Part shown: positions 43,828 to 52,450 of the stretch, in pieces | Numbering within the stretch: the stretch's first letter is position 1 | Layout of the letters: every line of letters starts with the position of its first letter | Source: CATOSP01 sp965204715 | GTDB taxonomy: Bacteria > Chloroflexota > Dehalococcoidia > Lucifugimonadales > UBA3495 | Assembly (NCBI GenBank): GCA_965204715.1 | Contig: OZ242009.1 | Coordinates: 3,658,001 to 3,722,000, forward strand | Direction of reading: 5' to 3' | DNA: 64,000 nt | Position numbers and translations under genes: made by a program | Notes under the pieces: model-generated | Seen by the model: the letters and a program-made list of their open reading frames with translations, nothing else | Told to the model about the DNA's origin: nothing | Database searches by the model: none

Positions 43828-45333
43828 TTGCTGCCGCCTTCACAGGCAATTTCTCCCCGGCTATCCAAGTCCAGGTTTCTGGCGGGCCTGCAATGCCTGA
43901 AAAGGCTCTATCTGGAATGCTACCACCGTGAGCTTGCCGACCCGATAGACCCCGGCCGGCAGGCGATTTTCGATGCCGGGACGGCGGTCGGCGAACTGGC
44001 TAGAGAACGATTCCCCGGCGGCACGCTCGTCGAAGAGCCATACTTCGCCCATGCTCAGGCAGTAGCGTCAACGGCCGCCTTGCTGTCCGACCCACACGTT
44101 CCGGCATTGTATGAGGCAGCTTTCGCATTCGATGACATTAGGACCAGGGTTGATATCCTTCTCCGATGCGGCGATGGGAGATTCGATCTCATCGAGGTCA
44201 AGTCAACCACCAGCGCCAAACAGGAGCACATCCGGGACGTTGCTGTCCAGATGTATACCGTGGAGGGGGCTGGAACCCCCATTAGACGGGCCTTCCTGAT
44301 GCACATCAATAACATCTACGTGTACCAGGGTGGGGACCACAACTTGGACGAACTGTTCTCCCTGAAAGACGTCACGGAAGAAGCCAGGGCATACGCCTCG
44401 GAAGAAACACTTTACGCATTGGCGCGGATGCGGGAGTCACTGCAACTGGCCGAGACATTGGACATCGGCACCGGACGACACTGCACTACCCCTTACATGT
44501 GTCCGTTCTTCGGACACTGCCACCAGGGCGAACCGGAGCACCCGATTCGGCATTTGCCCGGGTTGCGTCAGAAGAATTATGAAGTCCTGAAGGAATCAGG
44601 AATCGAGGACATCGGTAGCATACCGCCGGATTTCACCGGTCTCTCCGAGTTGCAGATTAGGGCACGGGAGAGCGTGATTTCAGGGAAGCCTTTTGTCAGC
44701 GCAGACCTGTCATCCAGGCTGAGAGTAATCGATTTTCCAGCGAGCTTCCTGGACTTTGAGACCGTCGGCTTGGCTGTTCCGATTCTCGTGGGGACCCGGC
44801 CTTACGAGAGAATCCCATTTCAGTGGTCCCTTCACATAATGGATTCCGACGGAGGACTGACGCATCACTGGTTTCTGCACGACGGCCCCGGCGACCCGAG
44901 GGAGCATCTTATAACCAGTCTGCTGGATGCTATCCCTACTCAAGGCACGTTGGTCGCCTATTCCGGTTATGAAGCGGCCGTGATGAAAGGGTTGGCAGAA
45001 GCCTTCCCCCAGTATGAGACCCCTCTGCTAGGCTTATGTGACCGGGTTGTAGACCTGTTACGGATAATCAGGGGCAACTACTACCATCCCGAATTCCACG
45101 GCAGCTTTTCCATCAAGTCGGTGCTCCCGGCACTGGCGCCTGACCTGGCCTACCACGATCTGGAAATCCCGGATGGCTTGGCCGCCTCGGCATCCTACGC
45201 CCAACTGATTGCCGGGGAAATGCCGCAGTCCGACAGAGACCGGACAAGGGCCGCCCTGCTCGTCTATTGCGAAAGGGACACGGAGGCGCTGGTCCGAATC
45301 TTTAAGGCGCTGTTGGCGGAATCCGGCGGCTAA
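43828..45333 (+). CDS. DUF2779 protein: Cas4-like nuclease fused to a 3'-5' exonuclease domain
   Basis: The 501-residue protein has a RecB/Cas4-like N-terminal half: LSKSRFLAGLQCLKRLYLECYH, FDDIRTRVDIL, LIEVKSTTS (Glu-x-Lys of PD-(D/E)xK) near residue 130, and an iron-sulfur-type cysteine cluster CTTPYMCPFFGHC near 216. The second half matches a DEDD exonuclease: FLDFETVG near residue 308, with Asp and Glu, VAYSGYEAAVM near 375 and a late YCERDTEA. DUF2779 joins these domains. It is probably a DNA repair or defence nuclease. TTG 43828 is directly next to AGGAG, so the start is uncertain. Confidence 0.85.
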   Translation: MLPPSQAISPRLSKSRFLAGLQCLKRLYLECYHRELADPIDPGRQAIFDAGTAVGELARERFPGGTLVEEPYFAHAQAVASTAALLSDPHVPALYEAAFAFDDIRTRVDILLRCGDGRFDLIEVKSTTSAKQEHIRDVAVQMYTVEGAGTPIRRAFLMHINNIYVYQGGDHNLDELFSLKDVTEEARAYASEETLYALARMRESLQLAETLDIGTGRHCTTPYMCPFFGHCHQGEPEHPIRHLPGLRQKNYEVLKESGIEDIGSIPPDFTGLSELQIRARESVISGKPFVSADLSSRLRVIDFPASFLDFETVGLAVPILVGTRPYERIPFQWSLHIMDSDGGLTHHWFLHDGPGDPREHLITSLLDAIPTQGTLVAYSGYEAAVMKGLAEAFPQYETPLLGLCDRVVDLLRIIRGNYYHPEFHGSFSIKSVLPALAPDLAYHDLEIPDGLAASASYAQLIAGEMPQSDRDRTRAALLVYCERDTEALVRIFKALLAESGG

Positions 45334-45436
45334 TGCAGCCTTGCCCACGGTCACCAGCAAAACTACATCAGCGTTAGGCGCCCAAGGGGAAAGGGGAAGT
45401 CGCGGTTCCTTAGCCGGGGTTGCGTATTCTAACCCG

Positions 45437-46213
45437 CTAGAAGAGGGACTTGGACTGACCCCCGTCTACGTTGATACAGGCGCCGGTCACCAGGTCGGCC
45501 CTGTCGGACGACAGGAAGGCAACCATCTCACCGATGGGTTCGGGCCAGCCGAACTTGCCCGCGGGCAAGTTCCGGTCAATGAATTCGGCGACGACCTCCG
45601 GGGTATTGTTCTGCTGGAACCGGTCCCAGGTGCTGCCTGGAAAGTCGATGGACCCAGGGGCCACGCAGTTGACTCGCACGTTCAGTGGCGCAAGTTGCAG
45701 GGCTAGGTGCTTTGAGAAGGCAATCAGGCCCGCCTTGGCCGTCATGTAGTCGATTGACCCGCCGTGCTCCCGCCCGTAGATGGACGATATGTTGATGATG
45801 CGCCCCCAATTCTGTTCTTTCATGTGGGGCAGCACCATCGCTGCCAACCGAACCGCGCAGACCAGGTTTACCTCCAACCCCTCGCGGAACTGCTCGAGGC
45901 TGGTCTCCTCGAAGGCCACCGAGCCGCGCCGGCCCCCGACATTGTTCACCAGGATGTCGGGATGGCCCAGGTGGTCGATGGTCTCCTGGTGGAAACGAAG
46001 GGCGTCATCCTCGCTGGTAACGTCGGCCTCGGTGCCGTGGGCCTGGTATCCGAGGCCGCGAAACTCGCCTACTGTCTCCTCCAGCGTCTCAGCGCCCCGG
46101 GCACAGATGGAAACCTTGCAGCCTTCCCGGGCCAGCGCCAGGGCCGCTTGACGCCCCAAACCTCGACTCCCGCCGGTGATCATCGCAACCTTGCCTTCAA
46201 GTCCCAGGTCCAT
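45437..46213 (-). CDS. SDR family oxidoreductase
   Basis: The 258-residue short-chain dehydrogenase has TGGSRGLGRQAALALA near residue 12, DILVNNVGGRRG near 87, IINISSIYG near 140, the catalytic YMTAKAG near 155 and a C-terminal VTGACINVDGGQS. It reduces or oxidises an alcohol or ketone with NAD(P). ATG 46213 was preferred to ATG 46225 because GGAGG lies 5 nt before it. It is alone on its strand; substrate is unknown. Confidence 0.9.
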   Translation of the reverse strand: MDLGLEGKVAMITGGSRGLGRQAALALAREGCKVSICARGAETLEETVGEFRGLGYQAHGTEADVTSEDDALRFHQETIDHLGHPDILVNNVGGRRGSVAFEETSLEQFREGLEVNLVCAVRLAAMVLPHMKEQNWGRIINISSIYGREHGGSIDYMTAKAGLIAFSKHLALQLAPLNVRVNCVAPGSIDFPGSTWDRFQQNNTPEVVAEFIDRNLPAGKFGWPEPIGEMVAFLSSDRADLVTGACINVDGGQSKSLF

Positions 46214-46564
46214 AGCGGCCTCCATTAACCTGTAGCGTTAACCCAGGGGAACCCCAACACTCAATAAACGCTTTGCAGGCGCCCCCGGTCTGGCAGTGAA
46301 ATTATAGCGGCTGGACTGACCCCGCGCACCTCGCCGCGTGGGACGCTACCTACGCCCCGAAAACAGCCCAAGCCCACAGCTAGGTATTTGTGCCTGCCAA
46401 TGAGATAATCTACAGGATGCAGACTTGTAAACCGATAACGGAGAGAAGCAGGCTCCGCCCACTCGCACGCCCGGTAAAGCCATCGTATTCCCAATCCGTT
46501 CAATCCAGAACGAAATGACAATTATCCCTGACCGTGGGGCGGCAGTGAGGCCGCATAGCGACCG
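46214..46564. other. Intergenic gap of 351 bp
   Basis: No protein or RNA gene is recognised here. It holds the divergent start regions of the SDR gene and the exporter gene. TTAAC and GTTAA form a short inverted repeat near 46225-46240. AGATAATC near 46403 resembles a -10 box but has no good -35. Confidence 0.5.
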
Positions 46565-49147
46565 TTGATCCCATCCAATCGCAACAACCTCTCGGTAGCC
46601 GCCGCTGACTTCCTGACCCGGCGTTCCGGCTGGACCATCGCCATAATCCTGGCATTGACCGCAGTCCTCCTGATTCCCGCGTTCCTGATGCGGCCCACGG
46701 AGCAGGCTTCCCAAGACCCGGGTGGTCCGGTATTCGACCTGCAAGAACTGGTCAACGACCGCTTCGCTACCCGATTCCACATCTACAGCTTCATCGTTGA
46801 GGACCGCCAGGGGGATATTATGCGCCAGGCTCCCCTGTGGGAGCTCTACCAGAATGAGCGGGCCCTGCGGGAATCGGACCTGAAGGGATACCTGTTCAGC
46901 GGGTACGACGTGGACAGCGGCCGGCGTCTCCAGGGCATCTTCACCATAGCCGACGCTGTCCAGGCCCTGCTCAGCCTCGACCCCCGCACCAACATCACCC
47001 TGGAAACCGCCACCGACGCCCAGGTAAAGGAAGCCGTGGCCCGCATCCTTGGCAGCCCAGCCGGAGAGTTCTTGCGCGCATCGCTGTCCAAAGACGCCAC
47101 CTCCCGGACCATAATGGTTGATGGACGGGAAGTGGTGGAGTGGCGCGCCAAAGCCCTCTCGGTCTTCCTGGCCGCAGATAACGAGAAACTGGGTGGCGGC
47201 CCGCTGAGCATCGGTCTGACCAACGACGCAACCGCGCTGGAGAAGGAGCGTTTCGGTCGCCGGACCCAGGAAATTCTCCGAGGCCAGCAAGATTCCTACC
47301 GCCTGTGGGGCCTCGCGATTGACGTAAACCTGACCTCACTGGAGCAGGGGCGGACTGCTGTTCCATTCATCGCTGCCACCGTGGTCCTGGTGCTGGTGGT
47401 CGTTGGCGTGACCCTCCGCTCCGTCAGGGCGGCAGGCTTGGGATTTTGCGGACTCCTGATCCTCTTGGTCTGGCTCAAGGGAATATCGAACCTGATTGGA
47501 CTGAAGTCGTCACTAACTCTGGACCTCATCGTGCCAATAGCCATGATTTCCCTGGGCGCTGACTTCATGATACACGCCGTCCACAGGTACAACGAGGAAC
47601 GGGAACACTTCCCGCACCCCGCTCCGGCGTTAAGGGCCGGGCTGGCAGGCGTTATGGGTGCGCTGGTCCTGGCCACCCTCTCTGACGGCATCGCATTCCT
47701 GGCCAATGTGACCTCTGGCATCGAAACTATCATCGGTTTCGGCATAGCAGCAGGGGTTGCTGTCCTGTCCAGTTTCGTAATCATGGGCATTCTCATCCCT
47801 CTGGCGCTGATGCGGTTGGAGCAAAGGAAGGCTCCCCATTCTTCTCAACTCACCCCAGTGGAGGACAGGCGGGATGCAGACGAACCCGTGGGAGCTCATC
47901 CATCACGTAGCCGGATCGCCTGGGTGGTGGTCGAGTTGGCAAAAGTCCCCTGGGCAGTGCTGCCGATTGCCGCAGTAATAACATCGACAGCGGTCTACTT
48001 GTCCTTTCAACTGGAACCCAAACTGGACATCAAGGACTTCTTCGACTCCGATTCAGACTTCGTGGTGGGTCTCGACAAACTGGAGGAACACACTTCCGAA
48101 ACTGTGGCCGGTGAGCCAGCGGTCATCTACGTGGAAGGCGACCTTACGGCACGAGAGTCGCTGGACGCCTTGAAAGACTTGCTGGACCGACTCTCGGCCA
48201 ACGAGACTCTGGGCAATACCGAGGACGGAAGTGTGTCCCTCTATAACCGGACGGTGTTCGACCTGTTGCGCCGAGTCGCCGAGACCCCGATTGCCCGTCA
48301 GCGTGTGCTTGAGGCAACTGGGGTCTCGATATCCGACGTTGACGCCGACGGGATTCCCGATACTCCCGAGCAGACCCGCGCAGCCTACGACTACATGATT
48401 GACAATGGAGTGCCTCTGGACGAGCAGAGAACGGCGTATGCCCCCATTCAGGTGCGGGAAGTGCTCTACCACGACGGCGAGAAACAGGCCATCATCTTCA
48501 TCATCGGAGTGCTCGGTTCCCGGGAACAGGCCAACCTGAGGAGGTCTCGGGAGTCGCTTGAGCAGGACCTGGCGCCCTCACGCGAGGTGACATCCATCAC
48601 GGAAGCTCGACTTACCGGCTCTCCCTTCGCACGTGAAGCAACCCTGACAGCTACCACGCGGGCGCTTACGATATCATTGCCGGTTGCGGTTGCGGCCTGT
48701 CTGTTGCTGCTCACAATCTGGATGCGTTCACTCGGCTTCGCCGTGGTGACCATAGTTCCCATCGGGCTGGTTGTGTCATGGCTCTACGCCTTCATGTACC
48801 TGACCGGGTACAGTCTCAACTTCGTCACCGCGACGATAGCCGCCGTTTCAATCGGGGTTGGCATAGACTACTCGATACACATGACCCAACGCTTCCGACA
48901 GGAACTGGCGAACAATTCTTCGCCCGTCCCGGCCCTGCAGGCCGCCGCGGCCGGAACTGGGGTCGCCCTGGCGGGGTCGGCGGCGTCCAGCATCATTGGG
49001 TTCGCTGTTCTGGGATTCGCTCCTATGCCCCTCTTCTCCACCTACGGCGTGATCTCGGCGGTAATGATATTGATGGCCGCCATTGCCTCGCTCATAGTGC
49101 TCCCATCTCTGCTCCTCATCGTAGCCCGCCTGAAGTTGCCCACCTGA
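46565..49147 (+). CDS. RND/MMPL-type membrane exporter
   Basis: The 860-residue protein has the RND layout: an N-terminal membrane helix (IAIILALTAVLLIPAFL, residues 24-42), a soluble loop, a block of helices from about 262 (AATVVLVLVVVGVTL; SLTLDLIVPIAMISLGADFMIHAVHRYNEE near 320), and a second repeat from about 455 with a late block (TISLPVAVAACLLLLTIWM; GVGIDYSIHMTQRF near 767). The D..I/M.H.V...E motif after GADFM or GVGID fits MMPL/SSD exporters. It probably moves lipids or hydrophobic compounds with proton force. The TTG start is weakly supported. Confidence 0.87.
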   Translation: MIPSNRNNLSVAAADFLTRRSGWTIAIILALTAVLLIPAFLMRPTEQASQDPGGPVFDLQELVNDRFATRFHIYSFIVEDRQGDIMRQAPLWELYQNERALRESDLKGYLFSGYDVDSGRRLQGIFTIADAVQALLSLDPRTNITLETATDAQVKEAVARILGSPAGEFLRASLSKDATSRTIMVDGREVVEWRAKALSVFLAADNEKLGGGPLSIGLTNDATALEKERFGRRTQEILRGQQDSYRLWGLAIDVNLTSLEQGRTAVPFIAATVVLVLVVVGVTLRSVRAAGLGFCGLLILLVWLKGISNLIGLKSSLTLDLIVPIAMISLGADFMIHAVHRYNEEREHFPHPAPALRAGLAGVMGALVLATLSDGIAFLANVTSGIETIIGFGIAAGVAVLSSFVIMGILIPLALMRLEQRKAPHSSQLTPVEDRRDADEPVGAHPSRSRIAWVVVELAKVPWAVLPIAAVITSTAVYLSFQLEPKLDIKDFFDSDSDFVVGLDKLEEHTSETVAGEPAVIYVEGDLTARESLDALKDLLDRLSANETLGNTEDGSVSLYNRTVFDLLRRVAETPIARQRVLEATGVSISDVDADGIPDTPEQTRAAYDYMIDNGVPLDEQRTAYAPIQVREVLYHDGEKQAIIFIIGVLGSREQANLRRSRESLEQDLAPSREVTSITEARLTGSPFAREATLTATTRALTISLPVAVAACLLLLTIWMRSLGFAVVTIVPIGLVVSWLYAFMYLTGYSLNFVTATIAAVSIGVGIDYSIHMTQRFRQELANNSSPVPALQAAAAGTGVALAGSAASSIIGFAVLGFAPMPLFSTYGVISAVMILMAAIASLIVLPSLLLIVARLKLPT

Positions 49148-49203
49148 AACAGGGCCCGTGAGATTCTGACCCGCCGTGGATGGGAGTTCCCATAAAAGCG
49201 GCG

Positions 49204-49212
49204 TGCTATAAT
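49204..49212 (+). promoter_or_regulatory. Extended -10 promoter of the LLM gene at 49282
   Basis: TGCTATAAT is a full extended -10 with a perfect TATAAT (49207-49212). The -35 is weak, as expected for this class. Transcription would start near 49219, giving a leader of about 60 nt. Confidence 0.6.
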
Positions 49213-49281
49213 ACCGCGAAGCAAGCGGCAACCGGCGAAGTCTGCCGATTCTGCCTCGATTCCCAGACCAGGGGGCCCCGG

Positions 49282-50463
49282 ATGATCAAGCGTTTCTCGG
49301 TGCTGTATGTAGGCCAAATAGATCTGGACAATCCGGGCGCCGACGGCACTCCGGCCAATGACCGGCGATACCCCAACGAACAGTTGGTCCAGGCCTACGA
49401 GCACGCAGTAAATCTGGCGAAGCACATGGACCAGCTTGGCTACTACTGCATGTGGACCGCGGAGCACCACTTCCAGAGGGAGGGCTATGAATGCTTCCCC
49501 AACCTGATTCTGCTTGGGGTCCATCTGGCTGGTCAGACCAGACGGCTCAAGTTCGGCTCCGCATTCAATATCGTTCCGATGTGGCACCCCCTCCGGCTGG
49601 CCGAAGACTTCGCAATGGCGGACGTCCTCACGGGGGGGCGCCTTATCTTCGGCGTAGGCCGGGGCTACCACTCCAGAGAAGTGGAGACCTTCGGCGCTCC
49701 GGTAATCGACAACGACGCCAACCGCGAGCTCTTCATGGAGCAGATGGAGGTCATCCTCAAGGCCTTCAACGAGGAGTCTTTCAGCCACAAGGGAAAGCAC
49801 TATACCATCCCCGCCGACGTGCCATACCGTGGTTACCAATTGGAAGAAATAACGATGGTGCCCCGGCCGCTCAACCGCCCGGTTGAAATCTGGCAGCCCA
49901 TAGCCAGCGGGCGCACCCTTGAGTTCATCGCCAGTCAGGGCATCAAGGCAATGGTTGCCCTGACCGGGGAGGCGCTGGTCGAGCAGATGTTCCGCTCTTA
50001 CCAGGAGCACGCCCGGAATGCAGGCCGGGACCTGCTCCTGGGCCAGGATATGGGCTTAGGTCTGGGCTTCTACATAGCCGGTACTCAGCAGGAAGCGATT
50101 GACCGTGTGCGCCCATATCACGACGAGCGGTACAAGTGGTTCGCTCCCTTCGGGTTCGTCCGGTACACCGATTCCCAGGGCAGGATGTGGGGGACACCCG
50201 GAGCGCCTTCCCGGGTGCCTACCATTGAGGACGGGGTGCAGCAGAAGGTGTGGATCTGCGGGCCGCCGGACCAGTTCATAGACTTTCTGCGCGAGCAGGA
50301 ACAGAAGTATCCTGGACTGGAGGACATAATCCTCCAGTGGCCGGAGGGTATGCCCTGGACAGAGTTCAGAGACCAGTTGACGCTGTTCGCAAGGGAAGTT
50401 ATGCCAGCCTTCACAACCCCGGACGAAGCCTCCGTAGCGGCTCCCGCCTCCGACGGCGGCTGA
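49282..50463 (+). CDS. LLM-class flavin-dependent oxidoreductase (luciferase-like)
   Basis: The 393-residue protein is a second luciferase-like monooxygenase, distantly related to the one at 15030-16082. It has LGYYCMWTAEHHFQREGYECFPN near residue 57, LKFGSAFNIVPMWHPLRLAEDFAMADVLTGGRLIFGVGRGYHSREVE near 90-137 and MFRSYQEHARNAGR near 238. It uses a reduced flavin and oxygen. ATG 49282 was chosen because the fold begins there and GGGGG lies 7 nt upstream; the frame to 49180 contains the promoter. Substrate is unknown. Confidence 0.9.
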   Translation: MIKRFSVLYVGQIDLDNPGADGTPANDRRYPNEQLVQAYEHAVNLAKHMDQLGYYCMWTAEHHFQREGYECFPNLILLGVHLAGQTRRLKFGSAFNIVPMWHPLRLAEDFAMADVLTGGRLIFGVGRGYHSREVETFGAPVIDNDANRELFMEQMEVILKAFNEESFSHKGKHYTIPADVPYRGYQLEEITMVPRPLNRPVEIWQPIASGRTLEFIASQGIKAMVALTGEALVEQMFRSYQEHARNAGRDLLLGQDMGLGLGFYIAGTQQEAIDRVRPYHDERYKWFAPFGFVRYTDSQGRMWGTPGAPSRVPTIEDGVQQKVWICGPPDQFIDFLREQEQKYPGLEDIILQWPEGMPWTEFRDQLTLFAREVMPAFTTPDEASVAAPASDGG

Positions 50464-50571
50464 CAGGCAATCCCCTGGCTCAGACCGGAGACGGCCACGC
50501 TACCGCCAAATTCATCCGCCGGGTGAATAGCGTCACCCTGCGGACCGCACTCGCTCCCAGGGAGTCCCGGA

Positions 50572-51786
50572 TTGGCTAACCCTGCGCACGTTGCCCTGGC
50601 CAAGCGAGGCGCCGGGGCCGTGGGACGGTACAGGGCCGGAAGTCAGTGGATACGGCGTCAGCTTGACCTGTCAGGCGCGATGCTGAGCCGGGCAAAACTC
50701 ACCGGCGCAGACTTCGCACACGACAACCTCAGCCGCATCGACCTGACCGGTGCGGACATTCACCTCTCGGAATTTGCAGGCGCCAACCTGCGCGGCGCTC
50801 ACCTGTTCCGTGCCAATGCGAGCCGCAGCGATCTCCGGGAGGCCAACCTCACCGGAGCCTCTCTGGTCCGCGCCGACCTCAGCGGCAGTTGCCTCATCGG
50901 GGCCAGCCTGCGCGGCGCAGACCTGTCTTTCGCCGACCTGTCCCGTGCCGACCTGGAGGGAGCCAACCTGTCCGGCGCTAACCTGACCTCGACCAGGCTC
51001 TCCTGGGCCAACCTGACCGGGGCAATCCTGAGAAGGGCGAGGATGAACGGGACAATCCTCGATCTGGCAGACCTTAGCGGCGCGGAAATGCGGGGAGCAA
51101 CCCTGCACCGGGCGACCCTGGACGACGCGACATTCGACGGGGTATGCCTGGAGATGACCCTGATCGCTGACTGCGACCTGAGCCGTGTGCTTGCCTTGGA
51201 GCGTGTGCATCACCTGGGCCCGAGTATCATCGGCGCAGACTCCCTGGGGAGGTCTCGCGGCTTGATACCCGAATCATTTTTGCGGAGCGCGGGGGTTGCC
51301 GAGGCCCTGATCGCGTCACAACCCCGGCTGCAGGGCTTCCAGCGGTCCGACCCGAGGGTACTGCTGCTGGGCTCGGTGAAGGATGCAAGTTTCATTGAAC
51401 GGGTCCTGGAGGACCTGCGGAAGTCCGGCAGGCTGTGCTGGAGCCTCTACGTGGACGACGAACCGGCGTTCAGGGACCAGGGAAGCGTGGAGGAGAAGGC
51501 GTCATACTATGACCGCTTAGCCTTGGTCTGCTCTGCCAACTCTTTGCAAAACCCGTTCGGAAGCCGGTCATTCACAGAATTGTCCCGCGGTGAATCACCA
51601 GGCCGTTCACTTCTCCCGTTGGCCATAGATGACCAACTCTTCCGAAGCGGCGAACCGCTGTGCGTCGAACTGCGCGCCCTGGAAACCGTGGACATGCGGG
51701 GTTGGGAAGATTGGGCCGTGTACCAGCGCGGACTGGCCGCCCTGGCGGCGTCCCTGGGCGCCGGGACCGCTCCCTGCTCCAACTAG
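50572..51786 (+). CDS. Pentapeptide-repeat protein with a C-terminal TIR-like domain
   Basis: Residues about 30-205 are pentapeptide repeats (A(D/N)LSGAN-type units such as ADLSRADLEGANLSG), predicted to form a right-handed quadrilateral helix. A linker LIPESFLRSAGVAEALI follows; it is the same type that joins pentapeptide repeats to TIR domains in other bacteria. Residues about 262-395 then resemble a divergent TIR domain: DPRVLLLGSVKDASFIERVLEDLRKSGRLCW, YYDRLALVCSANSL and WEDWAVYQRGLAALAASL. A Glu in FTELSRGE may be the NADase residue, but this is uncertain. The protein may signal or act in defence. Confidence 0.8.
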   Translation: MANPAHVALAKRGAGAVGRYRAGSQWIRRQLDLSGAMLSRAKLTGADFAHDNLSRIDLTGADIHLSEFAGANLRGAHLFRANASRSDLREANLTGASLVRADLSGSCLIGASLRGADLSFADLSRADLEGANLSGANLTSTRLSWANLTGAILRRARMNGTILDLADLSGAEMRGATLHRATLDDATFDGVCLEMTLIADCDLSRVLALERVHHLGPSIIGADSLGRSRGLIPESFLRSAGVAEALIASQPRLQGFQRSDPRVLLLGSVKDASFIERVLEDLRKSGRLCWSLYVDDEPAFRDQGSVEEKASYYDRLALVCSANSLQNPFGSRSFTELSRGESPGRSLLPLAIDDQLFRSGEPLCVELRALETVDMRGWEDWAVYQRGLAALAASLGAGTAPCSN

Positions 51787-51819
51787 CCTTCCCATGCCGT
51801 AATGCGTGTGCCTGATACC

Positions 51820-52167
51820 CTACTCTTCTACCGGTGTGTCCTTATCCAGCATTAGGCAGGGTTCGCCCCATTGATTGGAGTCGGATACATCCCATCCGAT
51901 GTCGGAACCCGCGGGCCGCAACCGGATGCCGTCGCCTCCCCCGTACACCAGGAGTATCACCCCATCACCCGAGTCCTCGGAGAGCGCGGCCATTGCCGGG
52001 CACGGGCCATCTTCACCCCAGCCGGTCACATCACACCAAACGTCATCCCCCACCTGGTTGGCGGTGAACACCCGGCTTATCTCCCTGGGTTCCGACAACA
52101 GGTCAAATACCCTGTTCAGGTCCATCGGGCTGTTACACGCCGCTACGACTTCGACTTCCAAGAGCAT
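51820..52167 (-). CDS. Small acidic hypothetical protein
   Basis: The 115-residue product is acidic and has no recognised domain (VFTANQVGDDVWCDVTGWGEDG, VILLVYGGGDGIRL). GGGGGACT lies 7 nt before the ATG at 52167. The frame is open on both strands here; the minus-strand frame is preferred because it has a ribosome-binding site and balanced composition. It has no secretion signal. The function is unknown. Confidence 0.5.
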   Translation of the reverse strand: MLLEVEVVAACNSPMDLNRVFDLLSEPREISRVFTANQVGDDVWCDVTGWGEDGPCPAMAALSEDSGDGVILLVYGGGDGIRLRPAGSDIGWDVSDSNQWGEPCLMLDKDTPVEE

Positions 52168-52450
52168 CCCAGTCCCCCATTCCGGTTCTAGGCCATTGCA
52201 ATACTACCGGCGATTCTAGCACACGGGCCATAACTCCAAGCCCGCCTTGAAAATGCCCGCAGACAGTCCCGAAGAAGCACGAAGAACAGGTGGAGCGGGG
52301 TGTTCGCATAGGAGGAACGCAACGGCCGCCACCCCCTCCTCGGCGGTTGACTCACCATGTGACCACAGATAGTATACTGGCAAGTCTCCTGCCCACCGGG
52401 CGAGTTTAAGCGTTGTCTGGCCGCCGCAACCTACCAACCGGAGGAGCATT

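Noticed and set aside
43828..46213. CRISPR array near the Cas4-like protein
   Set aside because: No regularly spaced direct repeats were seen here or elsewhere in the window.
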